A stretch of DNA of 64,000 nt from Erpobdella octoculata (lineage: Eukaryota > Annelida > Clitellata > Hirudinida > Erpobdellidae). Shown piece after piece: positions 1 to 13,908 of the stretch (the first letter of the stretch is position 1; each line of letters begins with the position of its first letter). Under the pieces are notes generated by a model. The model was not told the DNA's origin, made no database searches, and was given only the letters and a program-made list of their open reading frames with translations. The stretch spans positions 21,234,859-21,298,858 of the forward strand of contig OZ022246.1 in the NCBI GenBank assembly GCA_963978895.1, given 5' to 3'. The position numbers and the translations under genes are program-made.

Positions 1-6
1 TGGATT

Positions 7-95
7 GCACAAAATGGGCAGCACAAAATGGGTTGCACAAAATGGGCAGCACAAAATGGGCAGCACAAAATGGGTTGCACAAACTGGGTTGCATA
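7..95. repeat. 14-bp minisatellite at window edge
   Basis: About six tandem copies of a 14-bp unit, GCACAAAATGGGTT alternating with GCACAAAATGGGCA. The array reaches the left window edge, so its true length is unknown. Nothing indicates that it is coding. Confidence 0.9.
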
Positions 96-1085
96 GTTGC
101 ATATTCTTAAGAGCCCTTAGTAAATAGAGAGTAGATTTTATCCAACTCGTGATGCAAATCGATCCAGGTGATATCCTCCATTTAGGAAAAATCAGTGATT
201 CCAGTCTGTTCTTTTCAGTTTTCATTCTTTAAAATGAAAAAAGTTTTCACTGACTGGAAAGGTCTAGACTAGAGGAACATAATACACGGCTTAACGCATT
301 GTGAAAATTTCACGTTTTGTAAGCATCAGTTGATTTAATTTGGAACATATATGATTTTAAAACATGTAGTTTTTTTAATCAGTTTAAACTTCTCTGAATC
401 AATAACACTAATTACTTTATTTTCTATTTAAATTTCTCCTAACTTCGAATTTCAAACTCACGTACATTAATAAAGGCGCCCGTGTGAATGGAAATTATTT
501 GCTGCTGTTTGTAGTGATAAGAAGAGAGAAGACGATAAAGAGCAGCCAAATTGGGGTTTTTTTGCCGTAAACAAATTTTCTGTGAAACGCAAAACTTGGA
601 TAAGTTGTGGTTTGAAATGCAACGATAAGATAATTGGAAAACCCCGTATATATAGACTAGCTTATCTGGTCTCGTTGGAGATCAAGGTAAGGCTGTTTAT
701 CTACTCTAAAAAATGTGGTTTACGTATATGAAAGTTCGTCGGGTCAATTGGAACATTTTCACTGACATATACAATTATTGTAGAACACTAATATACACAA
801 TTGTATATTTAATAAACATAGATATATTCATCGTTTTTGATCATCCACAGTAAGATGACCTTACCATTGGCAGAGTTCATTGAGATATGAATGACCTTAC
901 CACGGCAGAGTTCATACCTGAATTTGTTATCGTTACGTAGTTTTATTTTTATTCTATTGAACATTTCTGAAGTAATCTACAATGATAAAAAGAGAGAGAT
1001 AGAGAGAAAGAGAGAGAGAGAGCGGGAGGGACGAGAGAAAGACACTTCTTTGATTGTAATGTGGGAGCAAATGTTAGTAAAAATC

Positions 1086-1107
1086 ATCATCATCATCATC
1101 ATCATCG

Positions 1108-1142
<35 letters not shown>
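1086..1142. repeat. (ATC)n microsatellite
   Basis: Nearly pure ATC trinucleotide run with one or two interruptions, preceded by a GA-rich tract near 990-1040. Confidence 0.95.
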
Positions 1143-1322
1143 GACAACATCCTTTAAATTCTCCACTCTCCACCTGTTTGACCTTATGGTGAGAAAATAC
1201 TGCTCCACTTCCTTGCTTCTGTAATTTCTTCAATATCTTTGCGCTTAAAAACAAGCGATGAATTTTAAACGAAACTGCTTGGTTTAAATGGAAAAATATG
1301 TTAAAAGTTAAATAATTATATT

Positions 1323-1530
1323 TAGTGCTGTCAGGGTCACCCGGTATTGTCCGGGTTTTTTTCTTTTTTAGTTTTATTTCGTTTTTTGCTTATAAAACTT
1401 AAAATAAAGAGCAGGTATTTTTTAAATATCTTAACAACTTCTCAATGAAAAATACTTCAATGACAAATATTGTTCAAATTGCTCCAACACTTCAGATATG
1501 AATTTCGAACATACACACACAACACACACT
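1323..1530 (-). mobile_element. Degenerate Helitron-like fragment
   Basis: It starts with a decayed version of the hairpin seen at 4752 and 57125 (ACCCGG, spacer, CCGGGT, then a T-run). It continues to a sentence-like block about insensitive annealing of 'caaattgctccaacacttca' type, ending in an ACACAC run. The same order of parts occurs in the copies near 34979 and 57125. The CTAG terminus is lost. Confidence 0.4.
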
Positions 1531-1909
1531 TTTGCCTTTTAAACACACATACGCATACATATAGTTAAAAAATAACTTTTATTGAACCTTTTTTTAAATT
1601 TCATAATCAAAAGTTTGGCTGAACTTACTCGAAGCTTAACCTTTTGTAGTGCATTCGCACGCGGGTGGCAAGCAGGCTTCTTTTCTTTGTGTGCTTTGTT
1701 CGGTCGGATGCCAATTTCTCCTTTTCTATTGTGAATGTGAATCACGTCGTGAAAAGTACAGCAAGTACACTCGCAGTACGTTGTTTTGCCTAACAAATAG
1801 CTATGCTTTACGGTCACGTTCAGATGTGTGCGAGTAAGTTGCTGCTCATATTCTGTTCTCACGGAAGCCATAACCATATCAGATGGTTAAAAAAACTTAT
1901 TTATAATTT

Positions 1910-1985
1910 CTATCCATTTCTATTTATCTATCTCTATTTCTATCTCTATTTCCATTTCTATCTATCTATTTCTATCCATTCATCC
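1910..1985. repeat. TCTATT/CTAT-type microsatellite
   Basis: Imperfect pyrimidine-rich run built from CTAT, CTATTT and CCATTT units. Confidence 0.85.
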
Positions 1986-4336
1986 ATCGCGCATGACTCG
2001 AGAACCACGCAAATCCGTTATTTAGTTGCTTGTTCTGGAATTTCCAGTCTGTCTATCCTGTTTTAGATTATACAAGAAACCGCCGAAATCTTATGTAACA
2101 AAATAATCGTTCATATTGTTCCATGTCGATTAATTGATTGTTACGTACGGCTGACTGTAATTGTGAGTGAGTTTGTAATACAATCGACATGAAAAGGACG
2201 TGCCTCTTACGATTGGCTGGTCATTTGTTCAACATTCCAGAAGCTATTTATAGCCTCCATACGAAAGTGTTTGCTCAATACCAGTTGCGTAGTAGTCGAC
2301 ACTTTATAGCAGTCGGTGGGGGGGGGGTAAATAGATCAATGGGTAAAATGAAGAGACAAATTATGGGAAATACAGAAGCGCTAGTAAACAGACCGAGCAT
2401 AAATATCAGCGTACGGTACGGTAAACATTCCCCTCAATAGAGATCGTGGAGAAGCGTTCATATAAAGGGATGATCGTTAGAGGAACGATTATGATCAAGG
2501 AGTTCAGGAGCGGTGGTTGGTTCGTCGAAGATGATCCCCGACAAAATTCTTGACTGATTTTTTCCCTCACAAGTGTTGACAGTAAATAAACACTTGTGGA
2601 CGTCTCACAGTTTTCTTTTTTATTGGACGACATGCTTGTTTTTGTAGATTTAATAAAAAGTTTTCAGTCGGACGAGGGGATTCATTTCGAATGGAGCACG
2701 GAAAAAGATTTTCGATGTTTTCAACATTTTTAACAAAGGAACTTGCCTGAGATGAGCGTTTCATTAGTTCGTTCTTCACTGAAACTTTTGCTATATTATT
2801 TATTCATCGCTGACTGGCGTTCAGGAGAAGCGAAAAAGTTTTGAGGTGTCGATGTCCTACATTCGCGTCTAACTAGAAAATTTGAGAAAAACATTTTTTT
2901 TATAAGAAGTCAATTTAGCGGATCGGCAACTTTTGTTTTTTTTTCTGGATTTCGTCAGAGTGCTTATTAAACGGTTGGAGGTACGTCGTTTTGAAGTTCT
3001 GTTTAATAAGAAGTCACATATTTCAATAACAACATTACACATATCATTTCTCATTTTCTGTATAAATATCACTAACTCGTTCGAGGACAACAACTAAATG
3101 TAAATTATTATCGCTATTTCTCATAAACAGGGAGTGGTGGGGGAATAAAATTCCACTTTTCAAATGTCAAATGTCATCCTGATAGACACTCTTCCATGTT
3201 GTTTGTATTATTTATTAATTGTGTTTATAGTAAGAGATGTAGATCTAAAAATCCGATATTGCGGAGTTTATCATCATCATGTTTTTATATAAAATAGTAA
3301 ATACTAGTAAATAGCACCTCAAACATGACATGACATTCGATACCGCATAAGAACGCGCGCCAAACATTCCAGCTTGCCTCGACTATCAACATCATAGCTT
3401 AAGAGAGCGCCACAATTAGTGAATGATCTTTATTCCATTACTTGAATCGAACCAAGTATTTTGTTGTTGGTGGTGTTATCGTTATCGAAAGCTCCATCCA
3501 CCCCTGCCACCCACCCCCCCCCCCCCACTCCCACGCATCTTTACAAACAATCACAACATTTTCCTACAAGTTGTTACGAGAGTTGTACTGCGAGTGCTTC
3601 TTCCGAGCTTTTCAGTCGTCGCACAAATAATGAGTTTCCGAAAGATTAAAAGGAGCGGGCGACATAAATTTTGTGTCACCATCCATCAATCAACCATTCT
3701 TGTCCTGCTGGTTTGCCCTCGGGCCTGTGACCTGTGACCTCGATTCCTAGCTGTACAGCTAATCGCCTTTGGAATAATTGCATTGTTTTTATATCTAGTC
3801 AATAATTACCCTTTAGAGATGTGTTAGAGACAAACTGAAACTGATTTGTTGAAAAGTCTTGTTTACCAAATTTAATGCTGGTTGATAACTACTGTATAGC
3901 TTTTCTAAAAGTCGCTTGGAACTACGAGACGGTGATGACGATGATTATGATTATATAATAATCATGAATGATTTGTTAGTTGAATTAAAATTAAAACAAT
4001 TTTGTCATTTGCAAATAAGAGATTTAAAAATTAATAAGTTAGACATAACTTACAAGTATAAATCCATATTAATTTTTAGTGCTATTTATAAGAATGTAGG
4101 ATGGTTTGAACAGTAAAGAATGTAAAACTTGTGTTCGACAGGACTTATTTGAGATAAGAAATGGAAGGTGGAAGATTTGAAAGTAAACATTTTGCAGATT
4201 TTATTATTTCAAATATTTCCATAAAAAATGTTTCAAATCTGTTTTTTTACGCCCGACGAAGCGTTTAACGAAAATTCTTCAATTTCAAAGACTTTTCATA
4301 TCAAAGCACGCATAAACATCTTCTCTAGTGTTTTGA

Positions 4337-4461
4337 AAACAACACTACAATTTGTTTTAATGAATTTATAAATAATAAATATATAAATATATGGATAAAA
4401 ACAACGCTACAATTTGTGTCAATGAATTTATAAATAATAAATATATATAAATATAAATATT
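4337..4461. repeat. Two-copy tandem duplication, about 60 bp
   Basis: Two head-to-tail copies of an AT-rich block that starts ACAACACTACAATTTG and ends in AATAATAAATATAT. They differ at a few positions (for example ACTAC versus GCTAC). Confidence 0.8.
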
Positions 4462-4751
4462 CGGCACAGTGGACGGTTTTATTAGATAATAATTATTTTA
4501 AGTTTATTTCAAAGGAGACGTTTCCTTGATTGTTATGTTAACGAAATTCCTGAATATGGTGTCAAGATTTTGAATTTATGTCATGCAGTATGTGAGATAT
4601 AAATCTAATCCTTCTAGCTAACATATGTTGATTTAAACTGATAGTAATAAGTAATAAGCATATTTGTCGTGTAGAAATTTTAGATTATTTCAAATGTTTA
4701 TCATATATGCAAAGTTAATATAGATTCTTTTTTATATATAAATAGTAAATA

Positions 4752-4830
4752 CTAGCAGGATTACCCGGCGTTGTCGGGTTTTTGAGAATTTTTTTCTCGA
4801 TTTGTGACAATGTCAGTAAAACGTTAAGTA
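4752..4830 (-). mobile_element. Helitron-like 3' terminus
   Basis: Read on the minus strand, a GC-rich hairpin (CCCGACAACGCCGGG) lies about ten bases before CTAG followed by T. That is the textbook Helitron 3' end: a short palindrome, then CTRR, inserted before T. Its 5' end was not identified. Confidence 0.5.
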
Positions 4831-5409
4831 ATAACGAGTACCATTGTAATACCATTATTCTAAGTTAACATATACAATTTTAAGTACACATATAACAAAA
4901 TTATTCTAAGTAAATTTGTACAATTTAAGTACACATTATACAAGTACAGTTTCAAGTATACACGTACTTGACGACATGCTGAAGTATACAGGAAGGTGGG
5001 CAATATGTCATTAATCATGTTCTTCCATTTCCTCTTGTTACCTCCTACTGCTTATTATTCCATCCTATTCGGTGTCATTCCTTTCCATCCCCCACCAGTG
5101 TAGTCTAATAATTTTCTTCTCCTTCAATTGTTGCTCCACATTTTCCGATAAAAGTCTAAATAAATGCTCTAACCACATCTCTGGATAACCGGAAGTGGAA
5201 AAAGACTAACAAATAAAACACCACGTGATCGGTTATTTGTTTCTTCCATCGTGGAAAAATGACTAGTGCAAGTTGTGAGTGTTTTAAATTGCTCGTTGGC
5301 TGCCCATTGTTTCATTGCCTCGTTGCTGTAGTAGATTCATTCTTGCGTATCTCCTATCACACTCAACTGACTCAGGTTATGCTGCCCTTGCACCGTGACC
5401 CTTAAATGC

Positions 5410-5815
5410 ACTGCACACATGCACACACATACACACACAAACGTATACACGGACACGTACACACGGACACATACACATACAAACGTACACACGGACACGT
5501 ACACATACAAACGTACACATGGACACATACACATACAAACGTACACACGGACACATGCACATACAAACGTACACACGGACACATACACATACAAACGTAC
5601 ACGCGGACACATACACATACATATACAAACGTACACACGGACACATACACATACATATACAAACGTACACACGGACACATACACATACAAACGTACACAC
5701 GGACACACGCACACAAACGTACACATGGACAAATACACACACAAACGGACACACACAGAAACGTACACACGGACACATACACAACACATGCAAACACACA
5801 GACAAGCAAACACAC
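5410..5815. repeat. Compound CA-rich minisatellite, about 28-bp period
   Basis: Tandem units built from ACACATACA, AACGTACAC and ACGGACAC. All six frames stay open because the repeat lacks stop triplets, which explains long spurious Thr/His or Cys/Val open frames. I regard it as non-coding. Confidence 0.9.
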
Positions 5816-6616
5816 ACAGGCACAATCAAGAATACGTCTTAAACCCTTGATAATAACGAAAAAAACTCTTTCGATTACTCGAGTCTAGCACTTGATGGAA
5901 GTTAGTTAGTCCGGGCGAGACTACAAGCATGCAAGCAAGCAAGCACTCGACTGGAGTTCTGAATAAATAAGCGTGACATAACTGGACCTTTTTGTTTCAA
6001 GACAATGCGTCACTTGATTGCAATGTCGTGATTGTCTCGAATATCTTTATATTTACGTCAAGCAGGTATGTCGTCATCTCGTAAAGTCATTTGTTTTTGG
6101 TCATCCCCGCACTCTTTCATTCATTCCAGCACTCCTACGCTCACTCACTCCGACACTTATTCACTCTTACACTTACACACACTCCGACACTTACTCACAC
6201 CGACGTTTATTCTCTACGACACTTATTCACTCTTTCAACCTGCCATACGTCATCATCATCTTCTAATTATAGTTTTTTTCCACTCCGACCTGCAAACGAT
6301 GCGATAACGACATGTTTCCTCGAAGAACACGACAATAATTTCTCAATCCTCCTCCTTCTCCTCCTCCATCTCCATCTTCTCTATTTTACTCTTTTTCCAT
6401 CCTCCTACTCAACAATCTTATTAGGAGACGACAAGCTGGCAACGATTTGGAGTGTTGTTGTTTTGCAGTGGTAAGAAATCGGAGATGATGATGATGGCGG
6501 GTGGGTTGATGAAATCGAATAAACGTACACATAAAACTTACGCTGCTCATAGCATTCTTTCCATATTACATGAGAATTCAGCTGAAGCCGGTCTATAAAA
6601 CCGACTCTAAAACTAT

Positions 6617-6621
6617 GTTGA

Positions 6622-6655
<34 letters not shown>

Positions 6656-6760
6656 GGTAATAGTGGTGAGGGTGGTGATTATGACGACGGTAATGACCAT
6701 CATAACGATGATGGTTATGGCGACGACGATGATTACGATGATAATGATAATATAGCTGAA
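6617..6760. repeat. ATG/GTG/ACG-type trinucleotide-rich tract
   Basis: Runs of ATG and GTG triplets grading into an impure GAT/GAC tract. The open frames here are artefacts of the repeat. Confidence 0.85.
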
Positions 6761-7368
6761 ATATGCAACAGACAGCCCAAAGATGAGGATGGTGATAATA
6801 ATAGATGTATTCTTTAATGTGAAACAGTCATGATGACGATGCTGGTTATTTTCGTCTGAACCTGGTTCAAAGTTTTCATACGAAATCGTCTGCAACTTGT
6901 GCATAACAGAGGAGAAGCTAACAAGACACCGATACAGACAGACAGAGTGACAAACGAGAACAGGGGTCAGGCGTGATGATGATGATGATGATGATCATTC
7001 ACAAGGCCTTGACAGTCAAATGAAAACTTCAAAAACGTCTTTGTTAGAAAATTGAAAGCGTTTCCAAATGGGAGCTTTTAACGTCAGACGTTTTGATGTG
7101 CGTTTGATGTGACAGAAGGACATGCGATCCGTGTGACATGTGACGCTACAAAGTGTGTCACACATTAATTTCTCCGCCGATCTCTTTGTGACGTGCATCA
7201 CGATATTCATTAAATACACACAACCTAGATAAATGTTTGCCTCTAAAAATTGTTTCAGTTTTATCTAGCATTGAATTAAGTGGGTTAAAATGATCTCATT
7301 TGGATTAAGTAAATTACATGTAATAAATGATATTGTTAAACGTAAATAAGTTTTTACTGTTATTAGTT

Positions 7369-7926
7369 GGTGCACACCATATATATAGAATAGATATATC
7401 GGAGATGAGCAGGTTTTGAGTGAGATGCCAAGATGGCCTCCAAAAAAACGATTTAGAGTCTTTTGGACCATGAATATTCATTATTTGTATTAATCTATTT
7501 TTGGTACGACAGCGGAGACTAAACTCCGGTTTGTAAGAAACAGAAACGTCGATTTCTTATAGCTAAAAGTAGTTGATATGAGCTTTATTTTAATTTAACC
7601 CGATATCCGTCATAAAAAATATACAATTCTAATTTACCGATAACACAGGCGACATAAATAGACCATCGAACTAGAGACTACGCAAATAAAATTCAATGTC
7701 AACTGAAATTTTTATAAAAAAAAATTTGTTAATTTTTATAAAGTTAAAAATTTATTTTGTACATAAAAAAATTTTTTTCTATTAAAAAAATACTTGATTA
7801 AGTTACTATACGGTTGTAACTCTCAGTTCTTCGTTTCCGATCTCCAGTCTACTAGGCTGCCTCGCTAAAAGCCTTCCTAAACAACAGGCGGGCCGATATA
7901 TCTATTCTATATATATGGTGCACACC
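7369..7926. mobile_element. TIR element, 558 bp
   Basis: The block at 7369-7402, starting GGTGCACACCATATATATAG, recurs as its exact reverse complement at 7893-7926. Nothing coding lies between. Part of the interior (AAGATGGCC, then AACGATTTAGA, then TGAATAT) recurs near 23217-23270, so this is a dispersed family. No convincing target-site duplication was seen, so the superfamily is not assigned. Confidence 0.7.
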
Positions 7927-8139
7927 TGTGAACTATTAAGTTCATTAAACAGCTGTGAGGCGCTTTCTATTTCTATTGTAGATTTGCCTGCAAGAGTGGG
8001 TGAGCGGGTCTCTTGTCATGCCCTCACGTGTTTGAATTATATTTCCTTAAATAAATTAACATTTTATTATAGTGGTTTAGAAGACATTTTTGTCTCTATT
8101 CATCCACTTCCACAACTAGAAGCAATTGTTTATTGTTTA

Positions 8140-8253
8140 TGGTGCCTGTTCCCCACCCCACACCCACCTACTGACGCTTGTGAAGCCGGTGAGGTTCGAA
8201 CCGCGACCTTCAGACCGACAGGCGAGCGCTTAACCGCAATACCACCAGCGCCC
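8140..8253 (-). mobile_element. tRNA-derived SINE head
   Basis: On the minus strand it begins GGCGCTGGTGGTATTGCGG, an A-box-like segment, followed by a perfect B box GGTTCGAACC (8192-8201). This is the internal pol III promoter layout of a tRNA-derived SINE. It does not fold as an intact tRNA, so it is not a tRNA gene. Confidence 0.75.
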
Positions 8254-8921
8254 TAATAAATTATTTATTGAATCGCATTCGCACAAAAACATTTATTCTA
8301 AAAAAAAATTAATACTAATAAATATAAAATATGTTTTTATTAAAAAAAAAATAATTCACCGATTGTTCTTCTCCGAAAAAAGACAACAAAGATACAATCA
8401 TTCCGGTTCTTCGTCCATTCGCGACCATAGACATATTAGCTAACATTGTTATCGCTATTATTATTATTGATATTATTATTACTGCTATTATTCTTGTTGT
8501 GTACTCATTAATATTAACTAGCTGTCCGAACAGGCCAATAGGAGACGAGAGTTTATTATTAGCGCCAACAGCCTACAGTAGGTTAAAGCTCTAAAAGGTA
8601 AGGTAAAGTTTCAACAGAGTTAGTTAGTTAGTTAGTTGGACAACACAAACAGGCTCGTATTCACACGCGCGCCATCTCCGGTGACTTTAATTAACTCGAG
8701 CCTAATAATATATCTCTCAGTTTTTCGCAGTTTTGTTTTTTCTGGTGTGCAGGATTATATTTGAAATTTGAGTTGAACTGTTCTGTATTGTAGAGAAAGA
8801 AAGTATTTCACCTGCGTACACACATATGGAGGTCAGATTGCTATCATCTTTGATAGCTGCTGATAGCGAGTTTTAAAAACAACAGATTTGGAGCTAATTT
8901 ACTTTCGAACATACACAAGCC

Positions 8922-8955
8922 ATGAAGTCGTTTAGTGATGTCGATGCTTCCGAAG
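8922..8955 (+). CDS. Candidate first coding exon of the SH2-pseudokinase gene
   Basis: An ATG opens 11 codons plus one base (MKSFSDVDASE, then G) and runs into GTTTGT, a usable donor. Splicing to the acceptor at 17660 would join in frame, giving ...SEG then MKSPSQ. The match in phase has a one-in-three chance of being accidental, and the intron would be 8.7 kb. The alternative is that translation starts at 17663 and this is not an exon. Confidence 0.25.
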
Positions 8956-10615
8956 GTTTGTTTATTTGTTTGTGTTTGTGTTTCCCCCATCAACATCTTG
9001 AAACCATTTTACTTTTCACTCTTGAGTTCCTACTCTCTCGGTTGAATAAAAACAATATTTAGTACTTAAAAAGTTTTAGTTTGCTGCTCGGTGCCAATTG
9101 CTTTGTCAGCTTTGTAAACAAAGTCTCGTATTGTTTGTCAAGATTTCGTCATCAGTTACTTTGTATCGTGTCACCGATATGATAATTAGTGACAGTTATA
9201 TGAGTTTATAAGTCACATGTTATTATATTTCACATTTAATTATTAAATTTTAAATCATATGTTCGGTGAATTATTTAAAAAAAAACCTTTTTGATATTTA
9301 TTGATGGGAATGAATTAAATTAAAGTAATCAAACAAACAGTAAGCAATTTCTAGCTTTAAATAATGCATATTTTTCTAATAAACACAAGATCGGACAACG
9401 CTTGACACTGACGAGTTTGGTTTCAAATTTAATTTCCCAATCGAGTGTACATTGAATTCACAAACAGCACAATTCGTTATATATTATATTTATTATCTTA
9501 TCTTATTCTTCCTAGCAGTGGCGGCGTGGTCAAACGCATTCCTATGTGTGCTGCTAATGATCTGTTTGTGTTCGCCATTGTCCAGGCAGCAACGCCTTTC
9601 TTAAAGTTATAATATTCGTTGTCTTCTCTCGTCATTGTTTGATTGTTGTTGAGATGTTATCATTACCATGTACTATACTTTGTACAACATTGTTGTTGAC
9701 ACGTCTGGGAACCACTTCAATTTGATGTTGTTGTTGTTTATTCAAGTCCTTGTTGTCACTTTTTCAGCGTTTAGCATTAGTAGAGGACCAAACTTCGATT
9801 TCTGCTTCTTTCGTTTTTTTTATTACGAAGTCGCTGGACGTTTATAGCAGTACAATTAATTCCTCCGAGCACGTGAGGAGAGTTAATCTCGGCGAAAAGA
9901 TGAAAGTGAGTTAGCGCTCTTTTGATGTGGATTGGAGCGAAATTATTACAGTCTGTTATGATTAGACCGCTGGAGTTGTAAGCAAGATGGAGGAGCTGCT
10001 GGTTTTATGACTTTCGACTTGTACATGCGATACATTTAATTTTTATTACAAACAATGCTATTATTTCTGAGTCATCGCTGTTAGTTGGCGTATCGCTGAG
10101 TTGTGTGGCGCTGCAGAGTTGTTTTCAAATATGATTTATCGTCACTTTTTCCTAACAGCGTTTCGCTTTTTAAAATCATAAAATAAACATAATTATTGAT
10201 TCATATGTTTTTTTTTTATAATTATTTGACTTTATATTTGTTTTCGTAAAATTTTTAGTATATTATTTATAGGTTACTTGTTTATTATATTACTATTACT
10301 AGTTATTCAAGTATTCCTTGAAATAATAAAATAGAAACTTTGTTAAAATTAACTTCTTAAAAAAAACAAACTTAATTTACAATACCCACCACCCGATGAA
10401 TTAGAGAGTCGTGATCTTAAGTTTGGCTGGTTCATCAGGTCTTCCAAAGTTGTTTTGCGCCGGAAAAAAAACTGGAGTTCAACAAGGGTATGCTTCCTTT
10501 CATCAATGGCTTATTTGTGGATCGAATTTTTTGCACTTTGAGAAAATCCTTGAGCGTACATTTGTGTAACTGTCGACAGAGTGGTTTTAGTAATTGAGTA
10601 AACGTTGCTGTTGAT

Positions 10616-10640
10616 GTTGTAGTAGTAGTAGTTGTAGTAC

Positions 10641-10699
<59 letters not shown>
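10616..10699. repeat. (GTA)n microsatellite
   Basis: A GTA run with a few TTGTAG interruptions at its start. Confidence 0.95.
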
Positions 10700-11119
10700 C
10701 ATGATGTTCATTCCTATAAAAGCTGTTTGCATTTGTGTGTGTATATAAATATACCTATCTGTGTTGTGTTATGACTGTATTACATCCTGTTATATCAAAA
10801 TTCTCTAGCGACGGTGTGTTAAGGTAGTGAGAAGGTCTATTCTTCACATAGTTGCTGAAGTAATCGAAGCAAATATGATAAAAATGATAATAATAGTAAT
10901 AATAATAATTGCTTACGTAACCTTGTTGCATGGCTGCTAATTCGGACAACACAAGACTTCCTCTCCAGTACGGTACACAACACACACACACACACGCTCT
11001 CTCAATAATAAAGAAAACTTGTTTGACCTCAATCCATCATCAACAGCTCTTCTAAAAAAAACTGAAGTGGCCACTTCTCACCGGTCGCTTGTTTACTTAA
11101 AGAGGCGAGACTCGTTAAC

Positions 11120-11280
11120 ATCATCACCATCTTCCCTATCATCATCATCACCATCCTCCCTATCATCATCACCATCATCATCCCGACCATCATCATTATC
11201 ATCCCGACCATCATCATTATCATCCCTACCATCATCATCATCATCCTGACCATCATCATCCCTATCATTATCATCATCGT
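11120..11280. repeat. ATC/CCATC-type compound microsatellite
   Basis: ATC triplets broken by CCCTAC or CCCGACC units. Ser-rich and Met-rich open frames here are repeat artefacts. Confidence 0.9.
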
Positions 11281-11631
11281 CGGCATTATACTGCCCAATT
11301 AGTTTCTGAAGCACATTCGGAAGCAGATTTGACAGGACGATTTAACTCCAGGATCATGGTACCATAATTAAAAAATTACAATGCTGTGCATTTTATATTG
11401 ACGGATTTTTTTTCGTTTTCTATTATTTTAAGTTAATTTTTGAGTATTTAGCCGTATCTCCATTTAAACACAAATTTGACAATTGCAGCGCCACCTAACA
11501 GCTTTACGCGATTTGAGACACACAGACATAGAAAATTATTTATGCTGTTATATAAAGACGTGTGTTACGAATTTATTCAAGAATAATACTAGTGAATTAA
11601 ATAACAATAATAATTAATTTAATCACAGCAA

Positions 11632-11633
11632 TG

Positions 11634-11697
<64 letters not shown>

Positions 11698-11710
11698 AAT
11701 TAAAAATACA

Positions 11711-11792
<82 letters not shown>
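11632..11792. repeat. (AAT)n microsatellite, two blocks
   Basis: Two long pure AAT blocks, each followed by TACAATTAAAAATACA. The shared flank suggests that one block is a duplication of the other. Confidence 0.95.
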
Positions 11793-11793
<1 letters not shown>

Positions 11794-12439
11794 AATTAAA
11801 AATACAGACGTTACTTGTGAATGCCATTCTATATGTGAATTCTCTATTGAATTTCGAAGCCTGAATTTGCTTAAAACAGGATAACCATTACATAATATGA
11901 CTTGAATATCGGTGACACTGGGAATTTATTATGTTTTTTTTTATAAAATTTTTATGCTAATATTAACTGCTATTATTACGAGAATGAGTGAAGAAAAATG
12001 CAAGTCGATTTGCATATGCAAATCGTTGATAATCTTAATCAGTTAATTGATTATTATTCGCCGTTAATTGCTAATAAGTACTAATAACGTTATTCAACTA
12101 CCATTATTATCTAGATTCATAGATCGGTCTGGGTTAGTCAATATTTTGCGCACGCATCGTCCGAATTAAGTCTGAATAAGCAATCTCACTTCTTGGTAGG
12201 TAGGTGGCTTTTGATCGCTAATTCGTAATTACGAATATATAATAAAATCAATATTCTACGAATATATAATAAGACATCAATATTGTACGAATAAACGTTT
12301 ACTTAAACTTTAAGTTGCTCAAGATGCCGGTCTGTTTGTCATTTTACTAATTCAAAGATGTAATACAGCATACATTATCGTACAATTTCTAAGTTATTTC
12401 ACATGCACGCATATGTACGTACGTATACACAACTATACA

Positions 12440-12665
12440 CACATACGTACGTACATACATACATACATACATACATACATACATACATACATACATACAT
12501 ACATACATACATACATACATACATACATACATACATACATACATACATGCATACATACATACATACATACATGCATACACGCACGCACGCACACATACGT
12601 ACATACATACATACATACATACATACATACATACAAGCATACACACACGCACATACATACATACA
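12440..12665. repeat. (ACAT)n microsatellite
   Basis: Long ACAT tetranucleotide run with ACGT and GCAT variants. The Tyr/Val/Cys/Met open frames across it come from the repeat. Confidence 0.95.
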
Positions 12666-12718
12666 TATTTTTTTTTATAATAGTTTATAGTCCTTTACAC
12701 CAAGTATTTTAAGACTGA

Positions 12719-12799
12719 AATACATACATACATACATACATACATACATACATACATACATACATACATACATACATACATACATACATACATACATAA
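12719..12799. repeat. (ACAT)n microsatellite
   Basis: Second pure ACAT run, about 55 bp after the first. Confidence 0.95.
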
Positions 12800-13204
12800 A
12801 CATACGTTGTTGATTTAGACCACAGACTGTGTTTACTTCTTGACGGATGTTCAACAAGGACTTCATCGCACTCACTGTGATTCTACAATATCTACAAGGT
12901 CTCAGAGATCGATGCATGAGTGTTTCAATTAAAAAAAATAATTTCTTAAACACTCTGTAACATTTGTCATTACAAATACTAGCACACATATATACGCAAA
13001 TACACATTCACGGACACTATCTCACAGACTACCGCACACAAACATAGACATAAAAACACAGACACGTGCACAGAGACACAAGAACTTAAACAAACACAAA
13101 CACACAACTTTTCCGTCCTTTTCCATCTGCGAATGAGCTAACATGATTTATTTTAACGGGAGAAAACGTTTTAGCAGTTATACTAATTTTACTAATTTTC
13201 CACC

Positions 13205-13642
13205 CAGGGACGTCATTCCAGCAAAACTTTGGGGGGGGGGAACTTGTTCTGAGGGCCCACCAATTTAAAAAAAATCTAACTTTCGAAACTCTCTTTTCAT
13301 TCTAGCCTGATGACCAGAGGGGGTGAGGGTAGTCGGAACCACTTTTCAAAAATTTTTTTTCGAAATCCTGTTTTTATTTTTGCTCCCAAAAAACAATTTT
13401 GAGAACTCACACATTTCTTTAAGGGGCCCAGTGTCGTTGTACAGGGGGCCTACTTCACCGTCATAAGGGGCCCGCCTACCTGTACAAAAGGTCCGCACAG
13501 ACATCTCAAGTTTAAACTTGACCCTTTTCAGCCTATTTTTGGGGCACAATTTATATCTTTTGGGGACCCAAAACTACCTCAGGGGACCGCTCAAAAGTCA
13601 AAGAGGAAAATGGCCTCCCTACTCCCAAATTGACGTCCCTTG
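13205..13642. mobile_element. hAT-type MITE, 438 bp
   Basis: The ends are inverted repeats starting CAGGGACGTCA and ending TGACGTCCCTTG. The flanks carry an 8-bp target-site duplication, TTTCCACC on the left and TTTCCACT on the right. A CAG-type terminus with an 8-bp duplication is the hAT signature. The interior is G/C-run-rich and non-coding. Confidence 0.75.
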
Positions 13643-13908
13643 TTTCCACTCGTGTTTTTTTAAACGAATTATTTTCTAAAAAAGAGAAAAAATAAGGAAG
13701 TATGCAATTCTGTTATCGGCGAAATGTTCAAAAAAAAGTTTTTACCGTTGAAGTGCTACGCGAGATTAACCATAAGTATTTCCGTTGGGGCAATTATGAC
13801 TTGAAATGATGACAGCATCCTTGTTGCAAGTGTTTGAGAAAACTTGAAGAGAGAGAGAGAGAGAGAGAAAGGAGCGGAGGTGGTGGGTGGGTGGTTGGTT
13901 GGGTGAGG

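Larger units (their letters stand above)
96..8921. other. Intergenic, repeat-rich; no gene recognised
   Basis: I find no convincing coding exon here. Open frames are short, low-complexity or lack splice context. The content is microsatellites, duplicated AT-rich blocks, Helitron-like debris, one TIR element and one SINE, annotated separately. Confidence 0.6.

Noticed and set aside
5337..5888. Six overlapping open frames of 107-162 codons rich in Thr/His or Cys/Val
   Set aside because: They are created by a CA-rich minisatellite without stop triplets; the frames are open on both strands and have no splice or start context.
11597..12712. Poly-Ile, poly-Asn and Tyr/Val/Met open frames
   Set aside because: Pure AAT and ACAT microsatellites; not genes.
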